Shown here piece after piece: positions 47,289 through 57,399 of a stretch of 64,000 bases of DNA. The stretch spans positions 109,501-173,500 of the forward strand of contig NZ_FMVQ01000006.1 of assembly GCF_900102495.1 (NCBI RefSeq), in the 5' to 3' direction. The notes below the pieces were generated by a model. It had not been told where the DNA came from and did not search any database. It was given only the letters and a program-made list of their open reading frames with translations. A program made the position numbers and the translations under genes. This stretch comes from Nitrosospira sp. Nl5. Its GTDB lineage: Bacteria > Pseudomonadota > Gammaproteobacteria > Burkholderiales > Nitrosomonadaceae. The first letter of the stretch is position 1; each line of letters opens with the position of its first letter.

Positions 47289-48683
47289 ATGTCCATCTTT
47301 TCCCGCCTGCTTGTTATCCCTATCGTTTGCGGCCTCTTGCTTAGTGCGTGCGATTCGTTTGAGAGGCCAGATGTGCCATTCAGCAAAACCGACGAGCTGG
47401 TGGTCATTACGGTGAATAGTCCTGACACCTATTATGAGAATTCCGAAGGCCGCCATGCCGGGTTGGAGTTTGATCTCGCTTCCGAGTTCGCGCGTGACTT
47501 GGGCCTGGAAGTAAGGTTCAAGGTCGTCCCAAACATGGATCAGGCCTTATTTAGTCTGGAAAAGCATCAGGGGCACCTTGCGGCTGGTTTGAGCATCAGC
47601 GCAAAGCATGCATTACGTGCCCGTTTTGGCCACGTCTACCAGCGCATGCAACCTCAAGTGGTCTACAACACGCTTTATCGTAGACCCAGAAACATCCGCG
47701 ACCTTGTGGGGAGAAGCATCGAGATTGCAAGCGAAACAACGCATGCCGAGCAACTCAACAAAGTCAAGCAACGGATTCCCGCGCTGGAATGGACTGAGGT
47801 GGATATCACCGAGGAAGATCTGCTGGCAAAACTGGCGGAGGGCAAAATCGACTATGTGATAGCCGACTCCACCCAGATCGACATGGCAAAGAATTTCTAC
47901 CCTAATCTGGGCATAGCCTTTGATTTGGGCGAACCGACCGGCAAGGCATGGGCGTTTTCGCCGTATGTGGAGCGAGAGCTATTGGAGAAAACGCATCAAT
48001 TCTTTAACCGGATCGAACAAGACGGCACACTGACACGGCTGCTCGACCGCTATTACGGTCATACGCAGCGGCTGGAGCAGGCAGACGTGAGCGGAATCTT
48101 GAACAAAAGGCGCACGGTTCTGCCTGATTTGCGTGATCATTTTTATCGGGCTGAAGAATTGACGGGAATCGACTGGCGGTTGATCGCTGCGTTGGCCTAC
48201 CAGGAATCCCATTGGAACCATCTGGCAACTTCACCCGCCAATGTACGAGGCATTATGATGCTAACGGAAACCACCGCCGACCGCATGAGAGTGACCGACC
48301 GTTTGAATACCCAGCAAAGCATACTCGCCGGAGCGCGGTACCTGCAGATGCTGAAGGACAGATTACCATCACGCATCCTGGAACCGGACCGCACCTGGAT
48401 TGCGCTGGCGGCATATAACCAGGGCCCTGGTCATATAGAAGATGCGCGCGTGCTGGCGCAACGGCTCAAATTGAGCCCGGATACATGGTTGGACTTGAAG
48501 AAAACATTGCCGCTATTGAGCCTCAGCAAACATTTCCGCAGCCTGAAACATGGTTATGCGCGCGGCGGCGAAGCGGTTATCCTGACTGAATCCGTCCGGA
48601 CTTATTACAAAATCCTGCTGAAATATGAACCTCCTTATTCATGGGGTTTTCCAGTCCCCGATGAAATTGCTTCACTTTCCTGA
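47289..48683 (+). CDS. mltF: Membrane-bound lytic murein transglycosylase F
   Basis: Outer-membrane lipoprotein of about 464 residues that cuts peptidoglycan glycan strands. The signal ends LLLSAC. Residues about 40-270 form a periplasmic solute-binding (SBP3-like) domain (DELVVITVNSPDTYYENSEGRHAGLEFDLASEFA), and the C-terminal SLT domain carries WRLIAALAYQESHWNHLATSPANVRGIMMLT with the catalytic Glu, and later AGARYLQMLKDRL and LAAYNQGPGHIEDA. This two-domain order is diagnostic of MltF. The ATG at 47289 gives a normal lipoprotein signal; 47259 is a longer option. Confidence 0.93.
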   Translation: MSIFSRLLVIPIVCGLLLSACDSFERPDVPFSKTDELVVITVNSPDTYYENSEGRHAGLEFDLASEFARDLGLEVRFKVVPNMDQALFSLEKHQGHLAAGLSISAKHALRARFGHVYQRMQPQVVYNTLYRRPRNIRDLVGRSIEIASETTHAEQLNKVKQRIPALEWTEVDITEEDLLAKLAEGKIDYVIADSTQIDMAKNFYPNLGIAFDLGEPTGKAWAFSPYVERELLEKTHQFFNRIEQDGTLTRLLDRYYGHTQRLEQADVSGILNKRRTVLPDLRDHFYRAEELTGIDWRLIAALAYQESHWNHLATSPANVRGIMMLTETTADRMRVTDRLNTQQSILAGARYLQMLKDRLPSRILEPDRTWIALAAYNQGPGHIEDARVLAQRLKLSPDTWLDLKKTLPLLSLSKHFRSLKHGYARGGEAVILTESVRTYYKILLKYEPPYSWGFPVPDEIASLS

Positions 48684-48732
48684 AGGCAGCCAAAACTCCA
48701 GTCCCGCCACAAACATATAGAACTTAGGGACG

Positions 48733-48760
48733 TCAATAAGCGAAGCGCATTGCGCCGCAG
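48733..48760. repeat. REP-like sequence, copy A
   Basis: TCAATAAGCGAAGCGCATTG with flanking GCGCCGCAGG matches the reverse complement of copy B with a few differences. The core GCAATAAGCGAAGCGCATTGC is a very widespread dispersed repeat in proteobacteria. Confidence 0.55.
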
Positions 48761-48856
48761 GGGTTCCTCAATCCCATAGTCATGGGTATCGTCGCGATTT
48801 TGATGCTCATGTGGACTGATTCATTTCGATTCGATCAATGCTGGATTGGTTAAACG

Positions 48857-48890
48857 TGCGGTGCAATGCGCTTTGCTTATTGCACCCTAC
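48857..48890. repeat. REP-like sequence, copy B
   Basis: Contains perfect 8-bp arms GGTGCAAT and ATTGCACC around GCGCTTTGCTT, the form of the common dispersed hairpin repeat, oriented opposite to copy A about 100 bp away. Two such units head to head form a BIME-like pair. Confidence 0.6.
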
Positions 48891-49023
48891 AATTGTCTGC
48901 AATTGTCATCTTCCCCTCCGTCCCAATAGTCATCGCGAATAATAATTGTTGAGTCATTGAAACAGTCAGGTTATATTGGACCAGCAATTTCTAACCATTT
49001 TTTCCAACCTTAGGGAGAGGGCT

Positions 49024-49662
49024 ATGACTTTACGTTTAGGTGATATCGCACCTGATTTTGAGCAAGATTCCTCGATCGGCAAGATTAAATTTCACGAATG
49101 GGCAGGCGATTCCTGGGTAGTGCTATTTTCGCATCCCGCCGACTTTACGCCTGTCTGCACTACCGAGCTTGGGTTGACCGCGAAACTCAAGTCCGAATTT
49201 GCCAAGCGCAACGTTAAAGCGATCGGGCTATCGGTGGACCCAGCGGAGAAACATGCGGGATGGATCAAAGACATTGAGGAAACGCAAAATACCGTTGTCG
49301 GCTTCCCGATTATCGCGGATGTGGATAAAAAGGTCGCGGTTCTGTACGACATGATTCACCCGAATCAGTCGGAAACCATGACCGTCCGTTCGCTGTTTAT
49401 TATTGACCCGAAAAAGAAGGTGCGCCTCATCATCACTTACCCCATGAGCACCGGCCGTAACTTTGATGAGATCCTGCGCGTTCTTGATGCACTGCAACTG
49501 ACCGATAATTATTCGGTGGCCACTCCGGGCAATTGGCACGATGGTGACGACGTGATTATTCCCCTTACGATTCAGGATGAAGCAGTCATCAAGCAGAAAT
49601 TCCCGAAAGGTTATAAGGCGCCGCGCCCCTATTTGCGCATCACGCCCCAGCCGAATAAATAA
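49024..49662 (+). CDS. 1-Cys peroxiredoxin (Prx6 family)
   Basis: Thiol peroxidase of 212 residues that removes hydrogen and alkyl peroxides. The peroxidatic Cys is in HPADFTPVCTTEL (about residue 46), with the conserved Thr and Arg (Arg in TVRSLFII). No second resolving Cys occurs elsewhere in the sequence, as in the Prx6 group. The C-terminal extension (NWHDGDDVIIPLTIQDEAVIKQKFPKGYKAPRPYLRITPQP) is typical. GGGAGAGG precedes the ATG at 49024; a longer frame to 48976 has no such site. A terminator follows. Confidence 0.93.
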   Translation: MTLRLGDIAPDFEQDSSIGKIKFHEWAGDSWVVLFSHPADFTPVCTTELGLTAKLKSEFAKRNVKAIGLSVDPAEKHAGWIKDIEETQNTVVGFPIIADVDKKVAVLYDMIHPNQSETMTVRSLFIIDPKKKVRLIITYPMSTGRNFDEILRVLDALQLTDNYSVATPGNWHDGDDVIIPLTIQDEAVIKQKFPKGYKAPRPYLRITPQPNK

Positions 49663-49684
49663 CAGCCCGTCGCGCGGCTTTGGA

Positions 49685-49711
49685 AGCGCCCGATTCCGGG
49701 CGCTTTTTTTT
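49685..49711 (+). terminator. Rho-independent terminator after the peroxiredoxin gene
   Basis: Perfect 8-bp stem AGCGCCCG/CGGGCGCT with a 4-base loop, followed by eight T's (49704-49711). It closes the peroxiredoxin transcript about 20 bp after its stop and about 50 bp before the convergent cysG. Confidence 0.9.
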
Positions 49712-49761
49712 ATTCCGAGAAACATCGGTATCGCAAAATCAACATAAAGCGCTTTGTAATC

Positions 49762-51186
49762 TCACGTTGGTTCGCCGGCGCGCAAATCACTCCCAGGCTC
49801 GAACCAGGCTAGCTTCTGATGCAATTTAACGACTTCGCCGACGATAATGAGAGTTGGCGGAGTGAGATTGGCCGATATGGTCAGTTCCGGCAGTGTTTCC
49901 AGCGTAGCGGTGAGTACCCGCTGGTTATGGGTGCTGGCCTGCTGCACGATGGCCGCCGGCGTCGTGCCCGGCAGGCCATGCGCAATCAATTGCCCGCACA
50001 GCACGGGCAATCCGAGCAATCCCATATAGATCACGATGGTCTGTTTTGGCCGTGCCAGCATGGACCAATCCAGATCCACACTGCCGTCCTTGAGGTGGCC
50101 GGTGACGAAGATGCAGGACTGCGCATAATCGCGATGCGTGAGTGGAATACCGGCATAGGACGCCGCCCCAGATGCCGCCGTGATGCCCGGCACCACCTGA
50201 AAAGGAATGCCTTGGTCAGACAGGGTTTCAATTTCTTCGCCACCGCGGCCAAAGATAAAGGGATCGCCGCCTTTCAGCCGCAGCACGCGTTTGCCTTCTT
50301 TCGCCAGCCGCACCAATAATTCGTTAATTGATTCCTGCGGCATGACGTGATGGCTGCGTTCTTTACCGGCATAGATGCGAGTTGCATCACGCCGCACCAT
50401 GTCGAGTATCGCAGGCGACACCAGGCGGTCATACACGACCACGTCCGCCTGCTGCATCAGGCGCATCGCGCGAAAGGTCAGCAAATCTGGATCTCCCGGT
50501 CCGGCGCCCACCAGGTAAACTTCTCCTTGCGGCATATCGTCGGCTTCGCTTTGCAGCGAGCGCTCAAGATAATCCTGCGCTGCCCGCTCCCTACCGGCAA
50601 AGATCATTTCGGCAAACGGCCCCTGCAAAGCGCTTTCCCAGAATATGCGCCGCTTCTCCGGACGTGAAAAATGCAGTTTTACCCGCTCGCGGTAATGTGC
50701 GGCGCAAGCTGCGAGACGCCCATACGCTGCCGGTATCATTGTTTCCAGACGCGCCCGCAACAGCCTCGCCAATACCGGCGATGCGCCTCCGCTCGAAACC
50801 GCGACCAGAACAGGGGAGCGGTCTATGATGGAAGGCATGATGAAAGAACAAAGATCCGGATTATCCACGACATTGACAGGAATATGCAGTTGCCCGGCGG
50901 CTTCGGAAACCTGCCGGTTGATGACTGGGTCCCCGGTGGCGGCAATAACCAGAACAGCATTATTCAGATGATCGGGACGAAAGGCTTCGGCGCGATGCAT
51001 GATCATTCCCTGGGAAAGCTGCTCAGGCAGCCGCTCACTCAGTTCCGCACAGAGTTCCGGGGCGATCACCGTGATGTGAGCACCTGCGCGCAATAGCAAT
51101 GCGATCTTGCGCGCAGCCACCTCCCCGCCGCCGACCACCAGGCAATTGCGGTTTTTTATGTTGACGAAGATTGGCAGAAAATCCAT
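49762..51186 (-). CDS. cysG: Sirohaem synthase CysG
   Basis: Fused enzyme of 474 residues making sirohaem from uroporphyrinogen III. Residues 1-200 or so are the precorrin-2 dehydrogenase/ferrochelatase (NAD motif [17 protein letters not shown], then [13 protein letters not shown]). From about 215 the uroporphyrinogen-III methyltransferase begins with [53 protein letters not shown] and GIPLTHRD follow. Sirohaem serves nitrite or sulphite reductase; neither is in this window. Length matches E. coli CysG (457). Confidence 0.96.
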   Translation of the reverse strand: MDFLPIFVNIKNRNCLVVGGGEVAARKIALLLRAGAHITVIAPELCAELSERLPEQLSQGMIMHRAEAFRPDHLNNAVLVIAATGDPVINRQVSEAAGQLHIPVNVVDNPDLCSFIMPSIIDRSPVLVAVSSGGASPVLARLLRARLETMIPAAYGRLAACAAHYRERVKLHFSRPEKRRIFWESALQGPFAEMIFAGRERAAQDYLERSLQSEADDMPQGEVYLVGAGPGDPDLLTFRAMRLMQQADVVVYDRLVSPAILDMVRRDATRIYAGKERSHHVMPQESINELLVRLAKEGKRVLRLKGGDPFIFGRGGEEIETLSDQGIPFQVVPGITAASGAASYAGIPLTHRDYAQSCIFVTGHLKDGSVDLDWSMLARPKQTIVIYMGLLGLPVLCGQLIAHGLPGTTPAAIVQQASTHNQRVLTATLETLPELTISANLTPPTLIIVGEVVKLHQKLAWFEPGSDLRAGEPT

Positions 51187-51491
51187 TTGCTCATCTCAAT
51201 GTAACCCTGAATTCGCGCTATTCACCGCTCAACCGCTCGTTTCCGGTTTAGCGTCACTTGACCTTCATCCTTTATCCAGGATAACGGCAAATTGTCTATT
51301 CCCTGCTACTTTACCCGAAAATAGTTAGCCATTCGTCACTGAGATGCAAAGTGGGCAAGCGAATGCCTTGTTGCGGATTTGCCTGCCATTGGCATCGAAA
51401 TAAAGGCTTTTCTCATTCTTCCGCCAGCTGATTTTTCATTACCCCCCTAATTTGCTATGATGCGTCTCTTGCTTAACGCGAATAGCTCCTG
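51187..51491. other. Intergenic region between cysG and the PHP gene
   Basis: 305 bp between divergent genes. Promoters for both are expected here but no confident pair of boxes, riboswitch or RNA was seen. Confidence 0.25.
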
Positions 51492-52334
51492 ATGCCCAAC
51501 ATTGACCTCCATTGTCATTCGACAATTTCAGACGGCTTACTGACGCCTACCCAATTGGTGGAACATGCCGCTACGCGGGCCGTGGACATGCTGGCGTTAA
51601 CCGATCACGACGATGTGGCGGGATTGGAGGAAGCGCGCCTAGCCGCTGCGGATAAGAGCATTACCTTTATCAATGGCGTGGAAATTTCCGCCGACTGGCG
51701 CGGCCAGACCCTGCATATTGTCGGCCTCGGCATAGATCCCGATCATCCCCAGTTGGTACAGGGTTTGAAGTCCATTCGCGATGGCCGAACAGCCCGGGCT
51801 CACAATATCGCTACGCAACTTGATAAATTTGGTATTCATGGCAGTTTCGAAGGAGCTTACGCTAATAGTGGAGACGGACGCCTGATCGGCCGTACCCACT
51901 TCGCCCGTTTTCTGGTTCAGCAAGGGTATGCCAAGGATGTGCGATCCGTATTCAAGAAATACCTCGTCAAGGGGAAACCCGGATACGTGCCGCATCAGTG
52001 GGCTTCGTTGAACGAGGCGGTCGACTGGATCTGCAGCAGCGGCGGCAGGGCGGTGATCGCTCATCCGGCACGCTACAAACTGGGTAAGAGTGCGCTGGAC
52101 GAGTTGCTATTGGAATTTCGTGCCTTGGGTGGCGAGGCTATCGAGGTCATCACGGCCAGCCATACGCCTGAACAATCTTTGCTGTTTGCGCGCCATAGCC
52201 AGCGAATGGGCTTGCTGGCCTCACGCGGCTCGGATTTTCACGGGCCCGGCGAGAGTTATTTCGACCTGGGCCGGATGCCGGATTTACCCGCTGGGTGTAC
52301 ACCGGTATGGCATGATTGGACTAGCGTGATGTAG
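51492..52334 (+). CDS. PHP-domain phosphoesterase (YciV/RNase AM-like)
   Basis: Metal-dependent phosphoesterase of 280 residues. The PHP motifs DLHCHSTISDG (residues 4-14), LTDHDDVAGL, and the C-terminal GSDFHGPGE provide the metal-binding His and Asp. Its closest well-known relatives hydrolyse 3',5'-nucleotide bisphosphates and trim short RNAs in 5'-3' direction (RNase AM). It is followed by yciO after about 245 bp, as in many betaproteobacteria and Enterobacteria. Confidence 0.88.
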   Translation: MPNIDLHCHSTISDGLLTPTQLVEHAATRAVDMLALTDHDDVAGLEEARLAAADKSITFINGVEISADWRGQTLHIVGLGIDPDHPQLVQGLKSIRDGRTARAHNIATQLDKFGIHGSFEGAYANSGDGRLIGRTHFARFLVQQGYAKDVRSVFKKYLVKGKPGYVPHQWASLNEAVDWICSSGGRAVIAHPARYKLGKSALDELLLEFRALGGEAIEVITASHTPEQSLLFARHSQRMGLLASRGSDFHGPGESYFDLGRMPDLPAGCTPVWHDWTSVM

Positions 52335-52578
52335 TGGAGTGAATTCCCTGCCTCTGAAGTTCGATATAAAGGCACGGTTAAAAATTATAATTTGCGGGCT
52401 TCCGCTGCGCGGGATACTAATTCCGTTTTAATCCGTTTAATGGCTATATTTCGCTGCTTGCAATAAACAATGATACCTGCATCAACACCTTGCGTTCGTT
52501 GCGCCCTGTTAGCAAACGGGTTGCCTGGAATCTGGATTTCTGGAAATGCTCTAAAACTAAAATTAGAAACTGTTTCGC

Positions 52579-53211
52579 GTGGCCCAATTCTTTTCCATTC
52601 ATCCCGATAACCCGCAGTTCCGCCTGATCAGGCAGGCGGCGGCTATTGTACGCGCCGGCGGCGTTGTCGCTTATCCGACCGATTCCTGCTATGCGCTGGG
52701 CGGTCAATTGGGCGACAAGAACGTCATGACGCGCATTCGTGCGATACGGCAGGTGGATGAGCACCATCACTTTACGCTGATGTGCCGCGATCTGGCCGAA
52801 ATATCGCATTACGCCAAAATCGATAATAGCCAATACCGGTTACTCAAGGCGAGTACACCCGGCAGCTATACTTTTATATTTCAGGCCACACGGGAAGTAC
52901 CGCGCCGCTTGCAGCATCCGAAGCGCAATACCATCGGCCTGAGGATTCCCAGTCACGTTGTGGTACAGGCACTGCTGACGGAGTTGAATGAACCGCTGTT
53001 GAGCTCCACCTTGATTCTGCCAGGCGACGAGTTTCCACTCAATGATACGGGGGAGATTCGTAACCGACTCGAACACCAGGTTGAACTGGTTCTGGACGGC
53101 GGGGCCTGTGGTCTGGAGATGAGTACTGTGATCGACCTGACCGGTGGCACGCCGATGTTGATACGACAAGGCAAGGGAAGTCTCGCGCCTTTCGGAATCT
53201 CGAATGGATAG
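52579..53211 (+). CDS. YciO / Sua5-like nucleotide-binding protein
   Basis: Protein of 210 residues in the YrdC/Sua5/YciO family, whose Sua5 branch makes threonylcarbamoyl-AMP for tRNA t6A37. Typical blocks are GGVVAYPTDSCYALGGQL, KNVMTRIRAIRQVDEHHHFTLMC and TGGTPMLIRQGKGSL. The YciO subgroup may not be a true TC-AMP synthase, and a second family member elsewhere in the genome would be expected. The start is GTG at 52579. It overlaps the M50 protease gene by 8 bp. Confidence 0.85.
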   Translation: MAQFFSIHPDNPQFRLIRQAAAIVRAGGVVAYPTDSCYALGGQLGDKNVMTRIRAIRQVDEHHHFTLMCRDLAEISHYAKIDNSQYRLLKASTPGSYTFIFQATREVPRRLQHPKRNTIGLRIPSHVVVQALLTELNEPLLSSTLILPGDEFPLNDTGEIRNRLEHQVELVLDGGACGLEMSTVIDLTGGTPMLIRQGKGSLAPFGISNG

Positions 53212-53851
53212 TATTATCCAGAACGTTGCTATTTACGCGTTACCGGTGATTTTCGCCATTACCCTGCACGAAGCCGCCCATGGTTATGTGGCCAAGCATT
53301 TCGGCGATCTCACCGCTTACGCGCAGGGACGTGTCAGCCTGAATCCAGTTCGCCATATTGATCTGGTGGGCACTATCCTGTTACCGTTATTGACGCTATT
53401 GCTGGGCGGGATCCTGTTCGGCTGGGCGAAGCCGGTTCCGGTCAACTTCTCGGCGCTGCGCCATCCGAAGCAGGATATGCTGTGGGTCGCGTTGGCTGGG
53501 CCAGGGGCAAATCTGTTCATGGCGTTGCTCTGGGCGTCTGTAATCAAGCTCGGTCTTACCTTTCCGGAGAGCGGGTTTGCCAGGCCCATGGTATTAATGG
53601 GTGAAGCGGGTATCAAGATCAACGTGATACTGATGGTATTGAATCTACTGCCTCTACCACCGCTGGACGGCGGGCGCGTTGCGGCCAGTCTGCTGCCTCA
53701 TCGAATGGCAAATAATCTAGCGAAAATTGAGCCTTATGGCTTTATGATCCTGCTGATGCTGCTGATCACCGGCGTGCTTGGCGCCATCATCGGGCCTTTT
53801 ATCGGGATTACGATAGAAATGGTAGTATGGTTTTTCGGGTTGGGTAATTGA
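53204..53851 (+). CDS. Site-2 protease family (M50) membrane metalloprotease
   Basis: Membrane-embedded zinc protease of 215 residues with about five helices. The zinc motif HEAAHGYVAKHFGD (HExxH, near residue 24) and the second zinc ligand in NLLPLPPLDGGR (Asp, near 153) are both present. It belongs to the short group that lacks PDZ or CBS domains, common in bacteria, with unknown substrates; intramembrane proteolysis is expected. Its start lies inside the end of yciO, so translation is likely coupled. Confidence 0.9.
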   Translation: MDSIIQNVAIYALPVIFAITLHEAAHGYVAKHFGDLTAYAQGRVSLNPVRHIDLVGTILLPLLTLLLGGILFGWAKPVPVNFSALRHPKQDMLWVALAGPGANLFMALLWASVIKLGLTFPESGFARPMVLMGEAGIKINVILMVLNLLPLPPLDGGRVAASLLPHRMANNLAKIEPYGFMILLMLLITGVLGAIIGPFIGITIEMVVWFFGLGN

Positions 53852-53890
53852 ATACGCATTGGGGCAAGGAGTTAACCAAGGACAAGCAAT

Positions 53891-55093
53891 ATGTTCACTG
53901 ATCGAGTTTTATCGGGGATGCGCCCTACCGGCGGCCTGCACCTGGGGCATTATCACGGCGTGCTGAAAAATTGGGTGGAGCTGCAGCACCAGTTCGAATG
54001 TCTGTTTTTCGTTGCCGACTGGCATGCTCTCACGACGCATTACGATACCCCGGAGGTGATCGAACAGCATGTCTGGGATATGGTGATAGACTGGCTGGCT
54101 GCGGGGGTGGATCCGGCACAGGCAACGTTGTTCATTCAATCGCGGGTGCCGGCGCATGCAGAGTTGCACGTGCTGCTTTCCATGATTACCCCGCTTGGTT
54201 GGCTGGAACGGGTCCCGTCCTACAAGGATCAGCAGGAAAAATTGACCGAGAAAGAGCTGAGTACCTACGGCTTTCTCGGTTATCCCTTGCTGCAGAGCGC
54301 GGACATTCTGATTTACCGCGCTAATCGTGTGCCGGTAGGCGAAGATCAGGCGCCGCATATCGAATTTACCCGCGAGATCACGCGCCGCTTCAATCATATT
54401 TTCGGCAAGGAAGCCGGGTTCCGGGAAAAAGCCGAAGCGGCGATAAAAAAGCTCGGCTCAAAAAAATCCAGAGTCTACCGTGAACTGCGAAATCGTTACC
54501 AGGAACACGGCGACGATGAGGCGCTGGCGGCGGCAAGGTCATTGCTCGACGGGCAACAGAACTTGAGCATGGGTGACCAGGAACGGCTATTTGGGTACCT
54601 TGAAGGCGGCGGCAAAATGATTCTTTCCGAGCCTGAAGTGATGCTTACCCCCGCATCGAGAATGCCCGGGCTGGATGGCCAGAAAATGTCCAAATCCTAT
54701 AACAACACCATCAACCTGCGGGAGGATGAAGCCAGCGTCATAAAGAAAATCCGGACGATGCCGACCGATCCGGCGCGTGTCCGGCGCAGTGACCCGGGCG
54801 ACCCCGCTAAATGCCCGTTGTGGCAATTCCACCTGGTTTATTCGAACGCGGAAACCAGGGAATGGGTGCAGGAGGGCTGTACTACCGCGGGCATCGGCTG
54901 CCTGGAATGCAAGCAGCCGGTTATCGAGGCTATATTGGCCGAGCAGAAACCCATGCACGAGCGCGCACGGCTGTATGAAGAAGATCCTACGCTGGTGCGC
55001 AATATCATCGCCGACGGATGCGAGAGGGCTGACGAACTGGCGCAGGAAACCCTGCGTGACGTCCGAGAGGCGATGGGACTGGATTATTCTTAG
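53891..55093 (+). CDS. trpS: Tryptophanyl-tRNA synthetase
   Basis: Charges tRNA-Trp. The 400-residue protein is longer than the 330-residue E. coli enzyme; the extra length lies between the catalytic core and the KMSKS loop (about residues 180-230, EKAEAAIKKLGSKKSRVYRELRNRYQEHGDDEALAAARS), as in other betaproteobacterial TrpRS. The class I motifs are GLHLGHYHG (TxGxxHxGx-type, near residue 16) and GQKMSKSYNN (near 265). It is separated by 39 bp from the M50 gene. Confidence 0.96.
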   Translation: MFTDRVLSGMRPTGGLHLGHYHGVLKNWVELQHQFECLFFVADWHALTTHYDTPEVIEQHVWDMVIDWLAAGVDPAQATLFIQSRVPAHAELHVLLSMITPLGWLERVPSYKDQQEKLTEKELSTYGFLGYPLLQSADILIYRANRVPVGEDQAPHIEFTREITRRFNHIFGKEAGFREKAEAAIKKLGSKKSRVYRELRNRYQEHGDDEALAAARSLLDGQQNLSMGDQERLFGYLEGGGKMILSEPEVMLTPASRMPGLDGQKMSKSYNNTINLREDEASVIKKIRTMPTDPARVRRSDPGDPAKCPLWQFHLVYSNAETREWVQEGCTTAGIGCLECKQPVIEAILAEQKPMHERARLYEEDPTLVRNIIADGCERADELAQETLRDVREAMGLDYS

Positions 55094-55229
55094 GATTTCT
55101 AAAAGTTATCGTTCAGTCATGCTTCCTTGTCATTCGCCAGCCGGTCCGGTCCGTCTTGCCCTTAGTCCATTTTTCGCTCCGCTGCAGAGGTAAAGCCATA
55201 TTGCCATCACTGCGCTTACCCTATTCAGA

Positions 55230-56039
55230 ATGAACGACCTCCTCTCTTCCGCCGCCGTCAGTCCTGTCGCAAAAATTCACGGTGAACCGCTGAGGGAAAT
55301 GCCCCGGGATTTGTATATTCCGCCGGATGCGCTGGAAGTATTTCTCGACACTTTCCAGGGGCCCCTTGATCTGTTGCTTTATCTCATTCGCAAGCATAAC
55401 CTGGAAGTGCTGGACATTCCGATGGCTGAGCTCACGCGGCAGTACATGGCCTACGTCGAAATGATGCGTGCCAGTCAACTGGAGTTGGCAGCAGAATACC
55501 TCTTGATGGCCGCAGTGCTGATCGAAATCAAGTCCCGCATGCTATTGCCCCGGCCAGCTGCCAGGGCTGAAGAGGATGGTGACCCACGCGCCGAGCTGGT
55601 GCGCCGGCTGCTGGAATATGAGCAAATGAAACTTGCTGCACAGCGCCTTAATGAATTGCCTCAGGCCGAACGGGATTTTGCGGTGGCACGGCTATGGACG
55701 GATCAGACGGTAGTTAAGCGCCTGCCGGATGTGAGCATGGATGATCTGCGTAATTCCTGGCTTACGCTCATCGCCCGCTCCCAGGCGAATCGCAGGCATC
55801 ATATTACTCGCGAGAAACTTTCGGTTCGCGCACACATGAGCCGCATTTTGCGCCAGCTGCAGGGGCATCAATTTATTGAGTTCAGGGAATTGTTCAGCCC
55901 TACGGCCGCGGTGGCGGAAGTAGTGGTAACTTTTCTTGCGCTACTGGAGCTGGTCAGGGAAAATCAGGTGGAGGTTACCCAGCCTCAAACCTTCGGAATC
56001 ATCTATGTCAAATCAATCAGTTTCCTTACTACCGTCTAA
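55230..56039 (+). CDS. scpA: Segregation and condensation protein A
   Basis: Kleisin subunit of 269 residues that links the heads of the SMC condensin together with ScpB. The characteristic block [38 protein letters not shown] (about residues 43-80) is the kleisin N-terminal helix region, and the winged-helix end carries [19 protein letters not shown]. Length is usual. It overlaps scpB by 35 bp, so the two are co-translated. Confidence 0.95.
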   Translation: MNDLLSSAAVSPVAKIHGEPLREMPRDLYIPPDALEVFLDTFQGPLDLLLYLIRKHNLEVLDIPMAELTRQYMAYVEMMRASQLELAAEYLLMAAVLIEIKSRMLLPRPAARAEEDGDPRAELVRRLLEYEQMKLAAQRLNELPQAERDFAVARLWTDQTVVKRLPDVSMDDLRNSWLTLIARSQANRRHHITREKLSVRAHMSRILRQLQGHQFIEFRELFSPTAAVAEVVVTFLALLELVRENQVEVTQPQTFGIIYVKSISFLTTV

Positions 56040-56742
56040 TTCACCCGGTTCATCCACCCCCGATGAAATTAAGCGGATTCTGGAAACCGCATTGCTCACC
56101 AGCCAGGATCCGCTGCCGCTGTCCGAACTGAAAAAATTGTTCAACGAAGAACTGAGTGCGGAGATTCTGCGCAGATTGCTTGATGAGTTGCGGCATGATT
56201 GGGATGAGAAAGGGGTAGAACTGGTCAATGTCGCCGGCGGCTGGCGCTTCCATGCCAAACCGGAGATGCAGAAATTTCTCGACCGGTTGAATCCGCAAAA
56301 ACCTCCGCGCTACTCGCGCGCAGTGCTGGAAACCCTTGCTATTATTGCTTACCGCCAGCCGGTAACCCGTGGCGACATAGAGGAAATTCGCGGGGTTACG
56401 GTTTCCAGTTCGGTGCTTAAAGCGCTGGAGTCGCGTGGCTGGATAGATACTGTTGGACATCGGGATGTTCCCGGAAGGCCTGCTTTGTATGCGACTACCG
56501 CGGATTTCCTCAACGATCTTAATCTGCGTTCCCTGGAAGAATTGCCGCCGCTGGAGGAACTGGGTTCCCTGCTTGAACCCAGGGAAAATGCGGGAAGCAC
56601 AGAATTATTGTTGCCCACGGAGCCGGTGCCGGCCGATGAAGGTGTAGAGACGGCGCAGCTTTTACAAATCTCTCGGGGAGCAGAGCAGGAATGTGACGTT
56701 AGCGGCATTCCTGCTCAACGAGGAAAGGCGAGAAATGAATAA
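56005..56742 (+). CDS. scpB: Segregation and condensation protein B
   Basis: Winged-helix protein of 245 residues that dimerises and binds ScpA in the SMC condensin. [25 protein letters not shown] opens the first winged helix, and the strongly conserved [46 protein letters not shown] marks the second. The C-terminal 60 residues are acidic and variable. The ATG at 56005 lies within the end of scpA; a longer frame from 55936 is an overlap artefact. Confidence 0.95.
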   Translation: MSNQSVSLLPSNSPGSSTPDEIKRILETALLTSQDPLPLSELKKLFNEELSAEILRRLLDELRHDWDEKGVELVNVAGGWRFHAKPEMQKFLDRLNPQKPPRYSRAVLETLAIIAYRQPVTRGDIEEIRGVTVSSSVLKALESRGWIDTVGHRDVPGRPALYATTADFLNDLNLRSLEELPPLEELGSLLEPRENAGSTELLLPTEPVPADEGVETAQLLQISRGAEQECDVSGIPAQRGKARNE

Positions 56743-56759
56743 GACGATGCAGAGCTAGG

Positions 56760-57386
56760 ATGCGAACAATTCTGGTGGCAAACCCCAAGGGGGGATGTGG
56801 AAAAACCACGCTGGCGACCAATCTGGCCGCTTATCTGGCCGGACAGAACCAGCGGGTAGCTATGTGGGACCTGGATCGTCAGAAATCATCGCTGGATTGG
56901 CTCGCGTTGCGTGCGGCCGAGTTGCCGGCGATCACCAGCCTGGATGCGGACCGCAATGAAATTAATCCAGTTATTCCGGATAACAACGACTGGTTGGTGC
57001 TGGACTCACCCGCCGGCATACATGGCAAGAATCTTGCTCAGGCATTGAAACTTGCGCACAAGATTGTCGTACCGGTGCAGCCTTCGATATTCGACATGGC
57101 CGCCACCCGGGATTTTCTGGACCGGTTGATGGAAGAAAAAGCCGTGCGGAAGCACAAGGCTTTTATTGGTATTATTGGCATGCGCGTGGATCCCCGGACT
57201 CGCGCCGCGGCGACTCTGGAACAATTTCTCAAGCAGTATGACCTTCCCATTCTCACTTACCTGCGCGATACCATGGTGTATGTCAACGCCGCTTTCACTG
57301 GCAAAAGTATTTTCGATCTCCCATCCTATTTAGCTGAACGCGATCTGACGCAGTGGCAGCCGCTGATTGAATGGGTGGAGACTTAG
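56760..57386 (+). CDS. ParA/MinD-family ATPase without ParB partner
   Basis: Deviant-Walker ATPase of 208 residues. NPKGGCGKTTLATNLAAYLA (residues 8-27) is the signature of ParA-type proteins, with LVLDSPAG as Walker B. There is no N-terminal DNA-binding domain, so it is a small ParA, like those that position cellular cargo such as chemotaxis arrays, carboxysomes or chromosome loci. No parB or centromere-like repeats were seen nearby. It follows scpB after 17 bp and probably shares its transcript, an association that points to a chromosome-related role. It converges with copD, with only 13 bp between stops. Confidence 0.85.
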   Translation: MRTILVANPKGGCGKTTLATNLAAYLAGQNQRVAMWDLDRQKSSLDWLALRAAELPAITSLDADRNEINPVIPDNNDWLVLDSPAGIHGKNLAQALKLAHKIVVPVQPSIFDMAATRDFLDRLMEEKAVRKHKAFIGIIGMRVDPRTRAAATLEQFLKQYDLPILTYLRDTMVYVNAAFTGKSIFDLPSYLAERDLTQWQPLIEWVET

Positions 57387-57399
57387 GGTAAGTTGTCGC

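Larger units (their letters stand above)
48684..49023. other. Intergenic region with REP-like sequences
   Basis: 340 bp between mltF and the peroxiredoxin gene. It contains two REP-like sequences in opposite orientation (48733-48760 and 48857-48890). Nothing else was seen besides the Shine-Dalgarno sequence of the next gene. Confidence 0.4.
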
